A stretch of DNA of 64,000 bases from Hyphomicrobium_A sp963817485 (GTDB lineage Bacteria; Pseudomonadota; Alphaproteobacteria; Rhizobiales; Hyphomicrobiaceae), in contig CAWFOR010000012.1 of NCBI GenBank assembly GCA_963817485.1, positions 1-64,000 of the forward strand. Direction: 5' to 3'. How positions within the stretch are numbered: the stretch's first letter is position 1; the number at the start of each line of letters is the position of its first letter. The translations under genes and the position numbers were made by a program. Of this stretch, positions 27,180-35,330 are shown one piece after another. The notes beneath the pieces are model-generated. The model saw only the letters and a program-made list of their open reading frames with translations. It did not search any database and was not told the origin of the DNA.

Positions 27180-28427
27180 ATGCCGGATCTCGACCATCCG
27201 TATTTCCCGTTGATCGTCGCGCTCGGCATCGGCCTCCTGATCGGGACGGAGCGCGAACGCCGCAAAGGCGAAGGACCCTTTCGCTCCGCCGCCGGGATTC
27301 GGACGTTTGCGATCACGGCGGTGCTCGGCGCAGTCTCGGTGAACATTGGCGGCGAGATTCTCCTCAGCGTGACCATGGCGGGGGTAATTGGATTGATATC
27401 GATTGCCTATTTCCGCAGCCGGAGTGACGACCCAGGCCTTACCACCGAAATTGCGCTTATTCTGACGCTGGCCCTGGGCGGGCTTGCAATGCGCGAGCCG
27501 GCGAGAGCTGCGGCTATTGCGGTCACGGTAGCTGTTCTTCTGCGGGCGCGCGGGCCGATGCACCGCTTTGTGCGTGAGGTTTTGACTGAGGCGGAACTCA
27601 AGTCGGCCTTGATCTTTGCCGCAGCCACTCTCGTCGTTTGGCCGGTCATCCCCGATCGCTACCTTGGGCCGTTCGGGGCCATCAATCCACGCTCGATCTG
27701 GACGATAGTAATTCTGATCATGGCGATCAGCGCCTGCGGCTACGTCGCGGTCCGCGCCCTGGGTGCCAGATTCGGCCTGCCTGCTGCCGGTCTCGCGTCG
27801 GGGTTCGTATCGAGTAGCGCAACCATCGCCGCTATGGGGGCGAGAGTGGTCGAGGACTCCCGTTTGCTGGGTCCCGCCGTCGCGGGCGCCGTGCTCTCTA
27901 CGATTGCAACGGTGGCTCAGGTGGCCATTGTGGTGGCAGCAACGAGTCCGATGACGCTGATAGCACTCGGACTGCCGTTGATTTTCGCCGGATTGGCAGC
28001 GGTCGCCTACGGCCTCATCTTTGGACTGAGGTTAACGGACACGACCCCCATATCGCTCGCCAAGCCGGGGGAGGCATTCAGTTTCAAGGCAGCGCTCTTA
28101 TTGGCAGCAACTCTGGCCATCGTCCTTCTTGCCGCCGCAGCGCTGCGCACTTGGCTCGGCGACCGAGGATTGCTCGTCGCCGCCGCCGCGGCAGGTTTCG
28201 CAGATGTCCACGCGACGGCCGTTTCGATCGCCGCCCAGGTCGCGGCCGGGAAATTGGCAGCTCCAGACGCATGCGTACCGATCTTGGTCGGGTTCACGAC
28301 AAATTCAGTGACGAAGATCATTCTTGCAACTGCCAGCGGCAGCAAAGCGTTCGCGCTTCGGGTGGTCCCGGGCCTCGTCGTTGTCTTGGCGGCAGCGTGG
28401 ATGGGTCTTCTGGTAAAGTTCGTCTGA
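27180..28427 (+). CDS. MgtC/SapB-DUF4010 membrane protein
   Basis: Polytopic protein of about 415 residues. The first about 130 residues match the MgtC/SapB domain (LGIGLLIGTERERR, GIRTFAITAVLGA, DDPGLTTEIALIL). The remainder is the DUF4010 domain with about eight helices (SGFVSSSATIAAMG, AGFADVHATAVSIA). The ATG at 27180 is chosen over GTG 27171/27174. MgtC proteins relate to growth under low magnesium; the function of the fused form is not established. It sits with other membrane and cation-transport genes of this island. Confidence 0.88.
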   Translation: MPDLDHPYFPLIVALGIGLLIGTERERRKGEGPFRSAAGIRTFAITAVLGAVSVNIGGEILLSVTMAGVIGLISIAYFRSRSDDPGLTTEIALILTLALGGLAMREPARAAAIAVTVAVLLRARGPMHRFVREVLTEAELKSALIFAAATLVVWPVIPDRYLGPFGAINPRSIWTIVILIMAISACGYVAVRALGARFGLPAAGLASGFVSSSATIAAMGARVVEDSRLLGPAVAGAVLSTIATVAQVAIVVAATSPMTLIALGLPLIFAGLAAVAYGLIFGLRLTDTTPISLAKPGEAFSFKAALLLAATLAIVLLAAAALRTWLGDRGLLVAAAAAGFADVHATAVSIAAQVAAGKLAAPDACVPILVGFTTNSVTKIILATASGSKAFALRVVPGLVVVLAAAWMGLLVKFV

Positions 28428-28885
28428 TCGTTCAGCTCCGCATCATTGGCTCGCAGAATTGCAGCGTTTTGTTCGCACCGCTGACCTCAACAAAGTCTAC
28501 TCCGCAGTACCCTGACTTGATTGGGCACCGCGCTGTTTCTGCTTCTGGCCCAACGCAGACGTTGAGACTCGCCTCAGAGCGGACTCTCGAATTGTCGCCG
28601 ACGCTAGTGTGAAGGCGATCGCGCTAGAGTTCGGGATCGCGGCAGGAGGGTGTGATCCGCACTGTGAGAGATCCCTGCCACCCGGCACCCCCGAACCTCT
28701 GCCGTTCGGTGTCCAGCGCCCGGCCGAAATGCGCTGGCTTCCCTACCGCCGTCTCGGCGTCGTTGCCGACGATGACTGAAAGCTCGTGAGTAAGCTTGAA
28801 CCCGACAAAGTTCCAGACTTCTGAAGGTGATCTTGACCTTTTCGGTCCGTTGCCCAACATGGCCATGCGCAACGCGAGGAGAAAA
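28428..28885. other. intergenic, no intact gene
   Basis: About 460 bases with no supportable gene. Short frames on the minus strand lack recognisable content. Confidence 0.35.
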
Positions 28886-29224
28886 ATGTATCAGTCTGCG
28901 ATTTTAGCCGCGCTGGCCGTGGCGCTAGGGTATGGATCCGCTCTGGCGGCGGAACAGGGAGACGCAGCGCGCGGCCTAACTTATTCGAAGAAATTCTGCG
29001 CCGAGTGTCACGGTGTCGAGGCTAAAGACCGCTCGCCTAATCCAGATGCTCTCACCTTCAAGGAATACGCAAACAGGCCCGGCACGACGGGAACCGCTCT
29101 CCACGTTTGGCTACAGAGTCCACATCCGTCGATGCCCGAGCTTATCGTGCCCATCGACGACCGCGACGACGTGATCGCATACATTCTGAGCCTGAAAGAG
29201 GGTGCAGCTGGCGGTAAGCAATAG
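28886..29224 (+). CDS. small monoheme cytochrome c
   Basis: Exported c-type cytochrome of 112 residues. The ATG at 28886 follows GAGGAG; longer in-frame starts lack a signal peptide at their N terminus. The signal peptide ends ALAAEQ, and the class I heme motif is CAECHG. A C-terminal methionine (MPELIVPIDDRDDVIAYILSL) is the likely sixth ligand. It would shuttle electrons in the periplasm, possibly with the cytochrome b561 upstream or the P-type ATPase island's low-oxygen metabolism (inference). Confidence 0.88.
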   Translation: MYQSAILAALAVALGYGSALAAEQGDAARGLTYSKKFCAECHGVEAKDRSPNPDALTFKEYANRPGTTGTALHVWLQSPHPSMPELIVPIDDRDDVIAYILSLKEGAAGGKQ

Positions 29225-29248
29225 CAATCGTCCCTAGCCTGCCCAGTA

Positions 29249-29317
29249 AAGGGCTACGGATTCATCCAGCCCGCGAACGGCCGCAAGGACGTTTTCGTCC
29301 ATATCAGTGCGGTTTAA
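29249..29317 (+). pseudogene. cold-shock protein remnant
   Basis: The frame reads KGYGFIQPANGRKDVFVHIS followed by AV and a stop. This is the RNP1/RNP2 core of a CspA-type cold-shock protein. The N-terminal strand and everything after HISAV are lost. No start codon is in frame. Confidence 0.8.
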
Positions 29318-29398
29318 CGCGCCAATGTCCTAACAAGCGACGACCTCTAAGCGGTGGACGACGAGTGCTGAATTGGCGACCTCAAGGCCTGGGATAGC

Positions 29399-32143
29399 GT
29401 GGTGAGCGCCGTAGAGGCTAATGGTCCAGGGCCAAAATGCGCGCAGCCGAGTTGGCATGCGTGCACAGTCGAGTCCGCCCTGGCTGACATCGGCGCCTCA
29501 TTCAGTGGATTGTCAGCGGCAGACGCCGCAACTCGTCTTCAGCGCTTCGGTCTCAATTCGCTCGCCGTCGCAACTGGCAGGGGTCCCCTCCAGCGCCTTC
29601 TGACCCAGCTCGCAAATCCACTAATTTACGTGCTGTTGGGCTCGGCACTCGTCAGCGCTTTGTTGGGTCACGCTGTTGATACCGCCGTGATTCTAGCCGT
29701 CGTGCTGATCAATGCCGCCATTGGCTTTGTGCAAGAAGGGCGCGCAGAGAAGGCGCTTGAAGCGATACGCGGCATGGTCAGCCCAATGGCTTCCGTCTTG
29801 CGCGACGGTCGGCGTGTGACCGTCGATGCCGCCGCCGTCGTTCCGGGCGACATAATGCTGCTTGAGGCCGGCGACCGCATCGCTGCAGACGTTCGCCTGC
29901 TCAAGTCGCGAAATCTTTTCGTCGACGAATCCATACTCACGGGAGAATCAGCCGCAGTAGAGAAAGCGATCGAGCCGGTCGCGGAAAACGTTCCGCTGGG
30001 AGACCGCCGTTCGATGGCTTATTCCGGCACCCTCGTGACGGCAGGGCAAGGGGCCGGTCTGGTGGTAGCGACCGGAGCTGCTGCAGAACTTGGCCGCATC
30101 AGCGCCCTCCTTGGGCGCGTGCAGGAGCTCGAGACGCCGCTGGTCCGGCAGATGAACAGCTTCGCGCGTCAGGTCACCCTAGTTATCCTCGGCTTTTCCG
30201 CTGTGGTGTTTGCATTCGCCGTGCTGGTGCGCGGTTACGCGCTTGCAGAGGCATTCATGGTCGTGGTGGGCATGGCGGTAGCCGCGATCCCCGAGGGTCT
30301 TCCTGCAGTGACTACCATCACGCTTGCGATCGGCGTTCAGCGTATGGCAGCGCGCAATGCGATTATCCGGCGCCTGCCAGCCGTCGAGACGCTGGGATCA
30401 GTCTCTACCATCTGCTCGGACAAGACTGGAACGTTCACGAAGAACGAGATGACAGCCACCAAGGTCGTCGTGGCCAATCGCGCCTACAATGTGGGCGGCG
30501 TTGGTTATGCTCCGAGGGGCGGCTTCACCCTAGAGGGCCGTGACATTGATCCGGAAAGCGACGCCGACCTGATGCGCCTCACTCGCTCCGCACTGCTCTG
30601 CAACGACGCCTCGCTGCGGCAAGGAGAGAAGGGCTGGGTGGTCGAGGGCGACCCCATGGAAGGGGCGCTCGTCGCACTTGGGCTCAAAGCGGGTTACGAT
30701 GCCGAGACCCTCCATAGGCAGCTACCGCGGCTCGACGAAATCCCATTCGATGCCGCGCACCGTTACATGGCGACGCTCCATCACGGCCACGACGGCACGG
30801 CCTTCGTCTGCGTCAAGGGAGCGCCCGAGCACGTCCTTGATATGTGCGAGTCCCAGCTCTCCCATGCCGGTAAAGCCCCTCTCGACAATGCCTATTGGCT
30901 TTTGGCCATCGACCGGCTCGCCCGTGAGGGATACCGCGTGCTCGCGATCGCCTCAAAACCGATGCCGCTCGAGACGCGCGAGCTGGAGTTCGCGAATGTC
31001 GGTGACGACCTTACGCTTGAAGGTTTGATCGGATTGATCGACCCGCCGCGTGAAGAGGCCATTACCGCCGTTGCGGAGTGTAAGAAGGCCGGTATCGGCG
31101 TGAAGATGATCACCGGTGATCATGCCGCCACCGCGACCGCTATCGCAGCGCAACTTGGTCTGGACGTGCGCAGACCCACCGTTACGGGACAGAGTATCGA
31201 TCGCCTGGATGACGTGGCCTTGCGCCTACTTGTTGCCGATACGAATGTCTTTGCCCGCACCAGTCCCGAGCACAAGCTCCGCATTGTCGAAGCGCTTCAA
31301 GCCGACGGCGCCGTAGTCGCGATGACGGGCGACGGGGTCAACGATGCTCCAGCCCTAAAGCGGGCGGATGTCGGTGTTGCCATGGGCCGAAAGGGAACCG
31401 AGGCTGCCAAGGAGGCGGCCGAAATGGTACTTGCCGACGACAACTTTGCCTCGATCGTCGCCGCTGTTCGCGAAGGACGGGCTGTCTACGACAATCTCAT
31501 CAAAGTGATCGGCTGGACACTACCGACGAGCGGTGGTGAGACGCTCGTCATTATCCTTGCGATACTTGTTGGTCTGACGTTGCCGGTCACGCCCGTGCAA
31601 ATCCTTTGGATCAACATGGTGAGCGCCGTGGGGCTGGGGCTTGTGCTGGCGTTCGAGCCTGCCGAGGCAGACATCATGCAGCGCCCGCCACGCGCGCCCG
31701 ATGCGCCGCTACTCTCGGGATTCCTGATGTGGCGCATCATCATAGTTTCCGCCTTGTTCGCCGCTGGCGCGTTCGGGATCTTTGCCTGGGCCGAACGCCG
31801 AGTTCTCTCGCTTGAGGAAGCCCGCACCATGGTCGTTAACACCATCGTCGTGATGGAGATCTTCTACCTTTTCAGCGTTCGTTACCTGCGCTCGGCGTCC
31901 TTCACGTGGCGCGGGGTCCTTGGCACGCCAGCGGTGTTGATAGGCGTAGGTGGCGTCATCGCGCTGCAACTCGGGCTCACGTATCTTCCATTGATGAACC
32001 GGCTTTTCGAAACGCGTCCAGTAGCTTTGGTCGACGGACTTGTCATTATCGCGATTGGTGTCGCCTTATTTGCAATACTCGAGATCGAGAAGCGCATGCA
32101 GCGGGTCGTGGCGGGCATTCTGGGAGTGCAGGGTACTCTTTGA
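29399..32143 (+). CDS. P-type cation-transporting ATPase (P2-type)
   Basis: Membrane ATPase of 914 residues in the Ca2+/Na+-type (P2) class. It has an N-terminal cation ATPase domain (ALADIGASFSGLSAADAATRL), the actuator loop TGES, the M4 motif IPEGLPA, the phosphorylation motif CSDKTGT (Asp at about residue 341), the nucleotide-binding domain, the hinge TGDGVND (about residue 641), and six C-terminal helices. It starts at GTG 29399 or GTG 29402, with no strong ribosome binding site. It is expected to export a cation, but the ion cannot be fixed by reading the motifs. Similar genes are common in low-oxygen stress islands with universal stress proteins and b561 cytochromes. Confidence 0.9.
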   Translation: MVSAVEANGPGPKCAQPSWHACTVESALADIGASFSGLSAADAATRLQRFGLNSLAVATGRGPLQRLLTQLANPLIYVLLGSALVSALLGHAVDTAVILAVVLINAAIGFVQEGRAEKALEAIRGMVSPMASVLRDGRRVTVDAAAVVPGDIMLLEAGDRIAADVRLLKSRNLFVDESILTGESAAVEKAIEPVAENVPLGDRRSMAYSGTLVTAGQGAGLVVATGAAAELGRISALLGRVQELETPLVRQMNSFARQVTLVILGFSAVVFAFAVLVRGYALAEAFMVVVGMAVAAIPEGLPAVTTITLAIGVQRMAARNAIIRRLPAVETLGSVSTICSDKTGTFTKNEMTATKVVVANRAYNVGGVGYAPRGGFTLEGRDIDPESDADLMRLTRSALLCNDASLRQGEKGWVVEGDPMEGALVALGLKAGYDAETLHRQLPRLDEIPFDAAHRYMATLHHGHDGTAFVCVKGAPEHVLDMCESQLSHAGKAPLDNAYWLLAIDRLAREGYRVLAIASKPMPLETRELEFANVGDDLTLEGLIGLIDPPREEAITAVAECKKAGIGVKMITGDHAATATAIAAQLGLDVRRPTVTGQSIDRLDDVALRLLVADTNVFARTSPEHKLRIVEALQADGAVVAMTGDGVNDAPALKRADVGVAMGRKGTEAAKEAAEMVLADDNFASIVAAVREGRAVYDNLIKVIGWTLPTSGGETLVIILAILVGLTLPVTPVQILWINMVSAVGLGLVLAFEPAEADIMQRPPRAPDAPLLSGFLMWRIIIVSALFAAGAFGIFAWAERRVLSLEEARTMVVNTIVVMEIFYLFSVRYLRSASFTWRGVLGTPAVLIGVGGVIALQLGLTYLPLMNRLFETRPVALVDGLVIIAIGVALFAILEIEKRMQRVVAGILGVQGTL

Positions 32144-32485
32144 TATTCCAGCTGAGGTTAGGGACCGACCCGAAAATCGATCGCGCCATCTGGAGCGATC
32201 CGACGGGGCCATTTGATTGTTTGCTCCTCGTCGCCCGATTGCCGTAGACGACGTGTTCGCGCTCGGTGCGACGTGCAGCGGCTCCCCGCTGCGCAATGTC
32301 GGGCTCCCTCATTCTCTCCCAAAAAACCGCCAGAGTCGGCATCGTTCAGGCTTTTCAAGAAAGTAACGAGGTTGATGCACATCAAGGCATCCGCGACGTC
32401 AAGGATGATGAAGATCAAGGCGTTAACCCCAGAATGCTGTTTTGCATTTTCCCGCAATGATGTCCTAATTAAAGAGGAGAGTTCG
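32144..32485. other. intergenic region upstream of the rubrerythrin gene
   Basis: Holds an FNR/FixK-type box at 32372-32385. Apart from it no gene or structure is recognised. Confidence 0.5.
32372..32385. promoter_or_regulatory. FNR/FixK-type box
   Basis: TTGATGCACATCAA is a perfect palindrome of the FNR/FixK half-sites (TTGAT-N4-ATCAA). It lies about 107 bases upstream of the rubrerythrin start, so this gene is probably controlled by oxygen through an FNR/FixK-type activator. The surrounding 30 bases recur at 33578-33612. Confidence 0.75.
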
Positions 32486-32965
32486 ATGCCCTGTCGAAGA
32501 ATTGCATGCGGGATAGCAGCTGTCATTATCGCTCTGGTGAGTTTCGACTCGGCCACTGCAGACGAAGGTCTTCAGCCGCAGACGCGCCAGGATCTGAAGT
32601 CCGCGATGGAGAACGAGGCGTTTACTTCTTGGAAATACACGCTCTTCGCAGAGCACGCGCGCAAGGAAGGCAAGTTCGTGCTGGCGGAGATCCTTGAGAC
32701 AACGGCTGGCATGGAGCACGGCCACTTCATGGAATGGGCGAAGCGGTCTGAGCTAGTTAGCGAGGACTGGAACAACTTGGCCAATGCGATCGTCGGCGAA
32801 TATGCGGATGACATGGCAATGTATGCTCGATTGGCTGACCGTGCCGAAGCTGCTGGTGACAAGGAGATGGCGCAGCGCTTTCGCGAGGTCCGCGCGGAGG
32901 AGGAGAAGCATCGAGACAAATTCATGAAAGCCATGTCGACATCGTTTAAGCCAGACAAGCCCTAA
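32486..32965 (+). CDS. periplasmic rubrerythrin/ferritin-like protein
   Basis: Exported ferritin-like protein of 159 residues. The ATG at 32486 follows AGAGGAGA, and the signal peptide ends SATADEG. The four-helix di-iron pattern is visible: E in ENEAFTSWKY, ExxxxEH in ETTAGMEHGHF, E in GEYADDMAMY and EEEKH near the C-terminus. Rubrerythrins reduce peroxide or protect against oxidative stress; an exported version would act in the periplasm and lacks the rubredoxin domain. A FNR/FixK-type box stands upstream. Confidence 0.85.
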   Translation: MPCRRIACGIAAVIIALVSFDSATADEGLQPQTRQDLKSAMENEAFTSWKYTLFAEHARKEGKFVLAEILETTAGMEHGHFMEWAKRSELVSEDWNNLANAIVGEYADDMAMYARLADRAEAAGDKEMAQRFREVRAEEEKHRDKFMKAMSTSFKPDKP

Positions 32966-33080
32966 TCGTCGGCGTTTAAGCAAGCATGTCGAAAGCATTC
33001 AACTTTCGCCTTGGTCCGGGGCGAAGCGGCCGTGACGGGTCACCTACGTCTCGTATCATAGGCTGCAATCGCAATATAAC

Positions 33081-33221
33081 CTATATCGCGCCCCAATCCC
33101 TACAGCCGCGCTGCATGGTTGACGCGCGAGACTTGATTGCATTGGCATAGGCATCCCAGGCGTCCTTCTGCGCGTCGGTGATGCCGAGTTCGGCTTTCAC
33201 ATACGCGAGCAAGACGGAATC
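33081..33221 (-). pseudogene. LTXXQ/Spy-like protein remnant
   Basis: The minus strand reads SVLLAYVKAELGITDAQKDA then WDAYANAIKSR, a helical stretch of the LTXXQ (Spy/CpxP-like) family. Both ends are lost: the 5' part of this frame runs antisense into the next fragment. Confidence 0.5.
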
Positions 33222-33225
33222 TAGT

Positions 33226-33546
33226 GGCGACCTCGCCGGATCATGGAGTGGTGGCGGCTGGGTGTCATTTGCATCGGGCACCAAGGAGAGGGCCCGTTGC
33301 CGCGCCCGCTACAGTCGGGCCGGTGGCAACAGCTATAAGCTTAGCGCCACATGCGCGACCGCCTCCGGCACGGCTTCGCAAACAGCAACCGTCTACCAGG
33401 TCAGCCCCAATCGCTTTCGAGGCAGCTTCCACAACGTCGAATACAATGTTTCGGGGACGATCCGCATTGTGGTCCAGGGCAGCAGCCAGAGCGTAACCCT
33501 CGCTGGCGATAGCGGTTCGGCATCACTAAACCTCAGCCGCCGCTAA
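33226..33546 (+). pseudogene. small secreted beta-rich protein, N-terminus lost
   Basis: Reads DLAGSWSGGGWVSFASG, then KERARCRARY, SATCATASG, SGSFHN-like and SLNLSRR, a beta-rich repeat of Ser/Gly strands with two cysteines. I recall this as a conserved hypothetical secreted protein of Hyphomicrobiales, usually behind a signal peptide. Here the signal peptide is replaced by sequence antisense to the LTXXQ fragment, so the gene is truncated at its 5' end. The frame opens at ATG 33178. Confidence 0.5.
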
Positions 33547-33588
33547 GTCGCAAAAGAGTTGTCCCCGTTTTTCCAAGAGTAACGAGGA

Positions 33589-33602
33589 TTGATGCACATC
33601 AA
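33589..33602. promoter_or_regulatory. FNR/FixK-type box
   Basis: Second identical TTGATGCACATCAA, centred about 59 bases upstream of the ATG at 33655. The flanking bases (AGTAACGAGG before, GGCATC after) match those at 32361-32391, so the promoter segment was duplicated. Confidence 0.75.
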
Positions 33603-33654
33603 GGCATCGAGTTCCCACCGAGCGATGTTGCCTGTGTGTCGTACCGAGAGTGAC

Positions 33655-33849
33655 ATGAGGCTGAAAATGCAAGCTACAGAGATCCAAGAGCATGCTCGCA
33701 AGCTGATGGAAGCTCACGGTGCTCGCGCGGTCGTGGAAGCGGCGCAAAAGGCCGTTGCATTCGAGAACAGCGCCGACGTGGCGCAGGCTCGCGTCTGGCG
33801 ACAAATTGAAGCCGCCCTGAACCAGATGCAGGGACCGCACCAGACCTGA
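33655..33849 (+). CDS. small conserved-looking hypothetical protein
   Basis: Helical protein of 64 residues (EIQEHARKLMEAHGARAVVE, then AAQKAVAFENSADVAQARVW). I do not know the family. The ATG at 33655 is preferred because the longer frame runs back through the FNR box. The box suggests expression under low oxygen. No membrane segment or signal peptide. Confidence 0.65.
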   Translation: MRLKMQATEIQEHARKLMEAHGARAVVEAAQKAVAFENSADVAQARVWRQIEAALNQMQGPHQT

Positions 33850-33930
33850 GGGTTTGTTGTGCAAATCCAGGTTCATCGACGATACGATTGTTTCAACCCG
33901 CTCATCGAGAGCCAATCGGGAGGTATCCTA

Positions 33931-34125
33931 ATGTCCAGACTTCTTTCTGCACTCGCAATTGCCGCCTTCATGGTCATGGTCGGCGCGCCAGTTCAGGCCG
34001 TTCCGGCGCCTACCTTGCTCAACTCACCGAGTGCCGGACAGACCACCGTCGAAAAGGCCCACTGGCGCCATCGCCATCATCGCTGCTGGTGGCGGCACGG
34101 TCACCGTCACTGCCGCTGGTGGTGA
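33931..34125 (+). CDS. small secreted His/Trp/Arg-rich protein
   Basis: Protein of 64 residues starting at ATG 33931 after GGGAGG. The signal peptide (MSRLLSALAIAAFMVMVGAPVQA) is followed by a short linker and a tail of alternating His, Arg and Trp (HWRHRHHRCWWRHGHRHCRWW), with two cysteines. Such tails can bind metal ions or heme, but a function is not known. A terminator-like hairpin follows at 34151. Confidence 0.72.
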   Translation: MSRLLSALAIAAFMVMVGAPVQAVPAPTLLNSPSAGQTTVEKAHWRHRHHRCWWRHGHRHCRWW

Positions 34126-34150
34126 ACGCGAGAGCGACCGCTAGATAAGC

Positions 34151-34177
34151 AAAGCCCGACCTCGCGGCCCGGGCTTT
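34151..34177 (+). terminator. intrinsic terminator-like hairpin
   Basis: AAAGCCCG (34151-34158) pairs with CGGGCTTT (34170-34177), an 8-bp GC-rich stem ending in a T run of three. It stands 25 bases after the His-rich gene. Confidence 0.6.
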
Positions 34178-34205
34178 GTGCATGAGAGCATCACGGGGCA
34201 TTGGC

Positions 34206-35120
34206 ATGTCACCCATATTTTGGAGGTATTCCAGCAACAAGACATTGGCGCAACGCGCGCTCGCATTGGCACTCCTGGCAGGAATTGTTGTCGGCAGCAT
34301 CAATTACAGCAGTTGGGCTCTGGCGGCGACAGCTGCAGTCTTCGCTAACTTGACCAAGGATCAGACCAAGAGCGGCACAATCTTCCAGGATTGCCCGGTC
34401 TGCCCGCAGATGGTCGTTATCCCCGCAGGTCGCTTCATGATGGGATCGCCGGAAACCGATGAAGACGCCCGCGACAATGAGCGGCCTCAGCACAAGGTCA
34501 CCATCGCAAGGCCTTTCGCGGTGTCGAGGTTTGAGGTGACATTTGCGGAATGGAATGCCTGCATCGATGCTGGCGGATGCACCCATCACCCAAACGATGC
34601 GGGATGGGGGCAGGGCGCGCGGCCCGTGATGAACGTGTCGTGGGACGATATCACGGAGCAGTACCTACCGTGGCTGCGCAGGGTGACAGGCCAGGCGTAT
34701 CGGCTATTGACCGAGGCAGAGTGGGAGTACGCCGCGCGCGCAGGAACGACGACGCCTTACTCGTGGGGTGAGGATCTCGGCGAGAACAACGCCAACTGCT
34801 CCGGCTGCAGGAGTCAGTGGGACAACGAGCAAACCGCGCCTGTAGGCTCCTTCAAGCCCAACAATTTCGGCCTCTACGACATGCACGGCAATGTCTGGGA
34901 ATGGGTGCAGGATTGCTATAATGACAAAGCGTACGCGACAGCCCCCACCGATGGCTCTGCTGCACCCGACGAGCCTAATTGCGATCACGTTCTTCGTGGT
35001 GGTTCCTGGATGGGCAATCCGAGGAGCATGCGCGCGGCATTCCGTAACTCCATCTTTCCTGAGTACCGGTTGAGCGGCTATGGTTTCCGGGTTGCACGCG
35101 CTCTCGAGACGCCAGAATGA
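34206..35120 (+). CDS. SUMF1/FGE-sulfatase domain protein
   Basis: Protein of about 304 residues with an N-terminal membrane segment or signal peptide (residues about 12-36) and the formylglycine-generating-enzyme fold: MVVIPAGRFMMGS, ERPQHKVTIARPFAVSRFEVT, NVSWDDITEYLPWL-like, YRLLTEAEWEYAARAG, NNFGLYDMHGNVWEWVQD, HVLRGGSW and GFRVAR. The catalytic cysteine pair of true FGE is absent (RGGSWMGNP has no Cys), so it is probably a non-FGE member of this broad superfamily (PvdO/EgtB-like fold) with unknown substrate. The ATG at 34206 is chosen; a GTG at 34176 would begin inside the terminator hairpin. Confidence 0.82.
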   Translation: MSPIFWRYSSNKTLAQRALALALLAGIVVGSINYSSWALAATAAVFANLTKDQTKSGTIFQDCPVCPQMVVIPAGRFMMGSPETDEDARDNERPQHKVTIARPFAVSRFEVTFAEWNACIDAGGCTHHPNDAGWGQGARPVMNVSWDDITEQYLPWLRRVTGQAYRLLTEAEWEYAARAGTTTPYSWGEDLGENNANCSGCRSQWDNEQTAPVGSFKPNNFGLYDMHGNVWEWVQDCYNDKAYATAPTDGSAAPDEPNCDHVLRGGSWMGNPRSMRAAFRNSIFPEYRLSGYGFRVARALETPE

Positions 35121-35260
35121 ATTGGCTCGTCCCACTTCAACTCTGCTACTTGACGGCCGCCCCTCACTACCGCTCCCGGTAGCGTGACAGTAACAGCTGA
35201 AACAGCGAAGCCCAACCTCGCGGTGTTCGTGGCGCTCGAGTGGTCTTGGCCAGCTACGGT

Positions 35261-35274
35261 TTGATCTACGTCAA
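35261..35274. promoter_or_regulatory. FNR/FixK-type box
   Basis: TTGATCTACGTCAA fits TTGA-N6-TCAA and TTGAT-N4-GTCAA, one base off the perfect palindrome. It is centred about 63 bases before the cytochrome b start at 35331, a normal position for an activator site. Confidence 0.7.
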
Positions 35275-35330
35275 GGTTTTCGCGCGGTTTCGACCGAAAA
35301 TGCACAGAAGTTCGAGTGGAGCCGCCACAG

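Noticed and set aside
28497..28872. Minus-strand small frames
   Set aside because: No start with ribosome binding site and no recognisable family; not enough to call genes.
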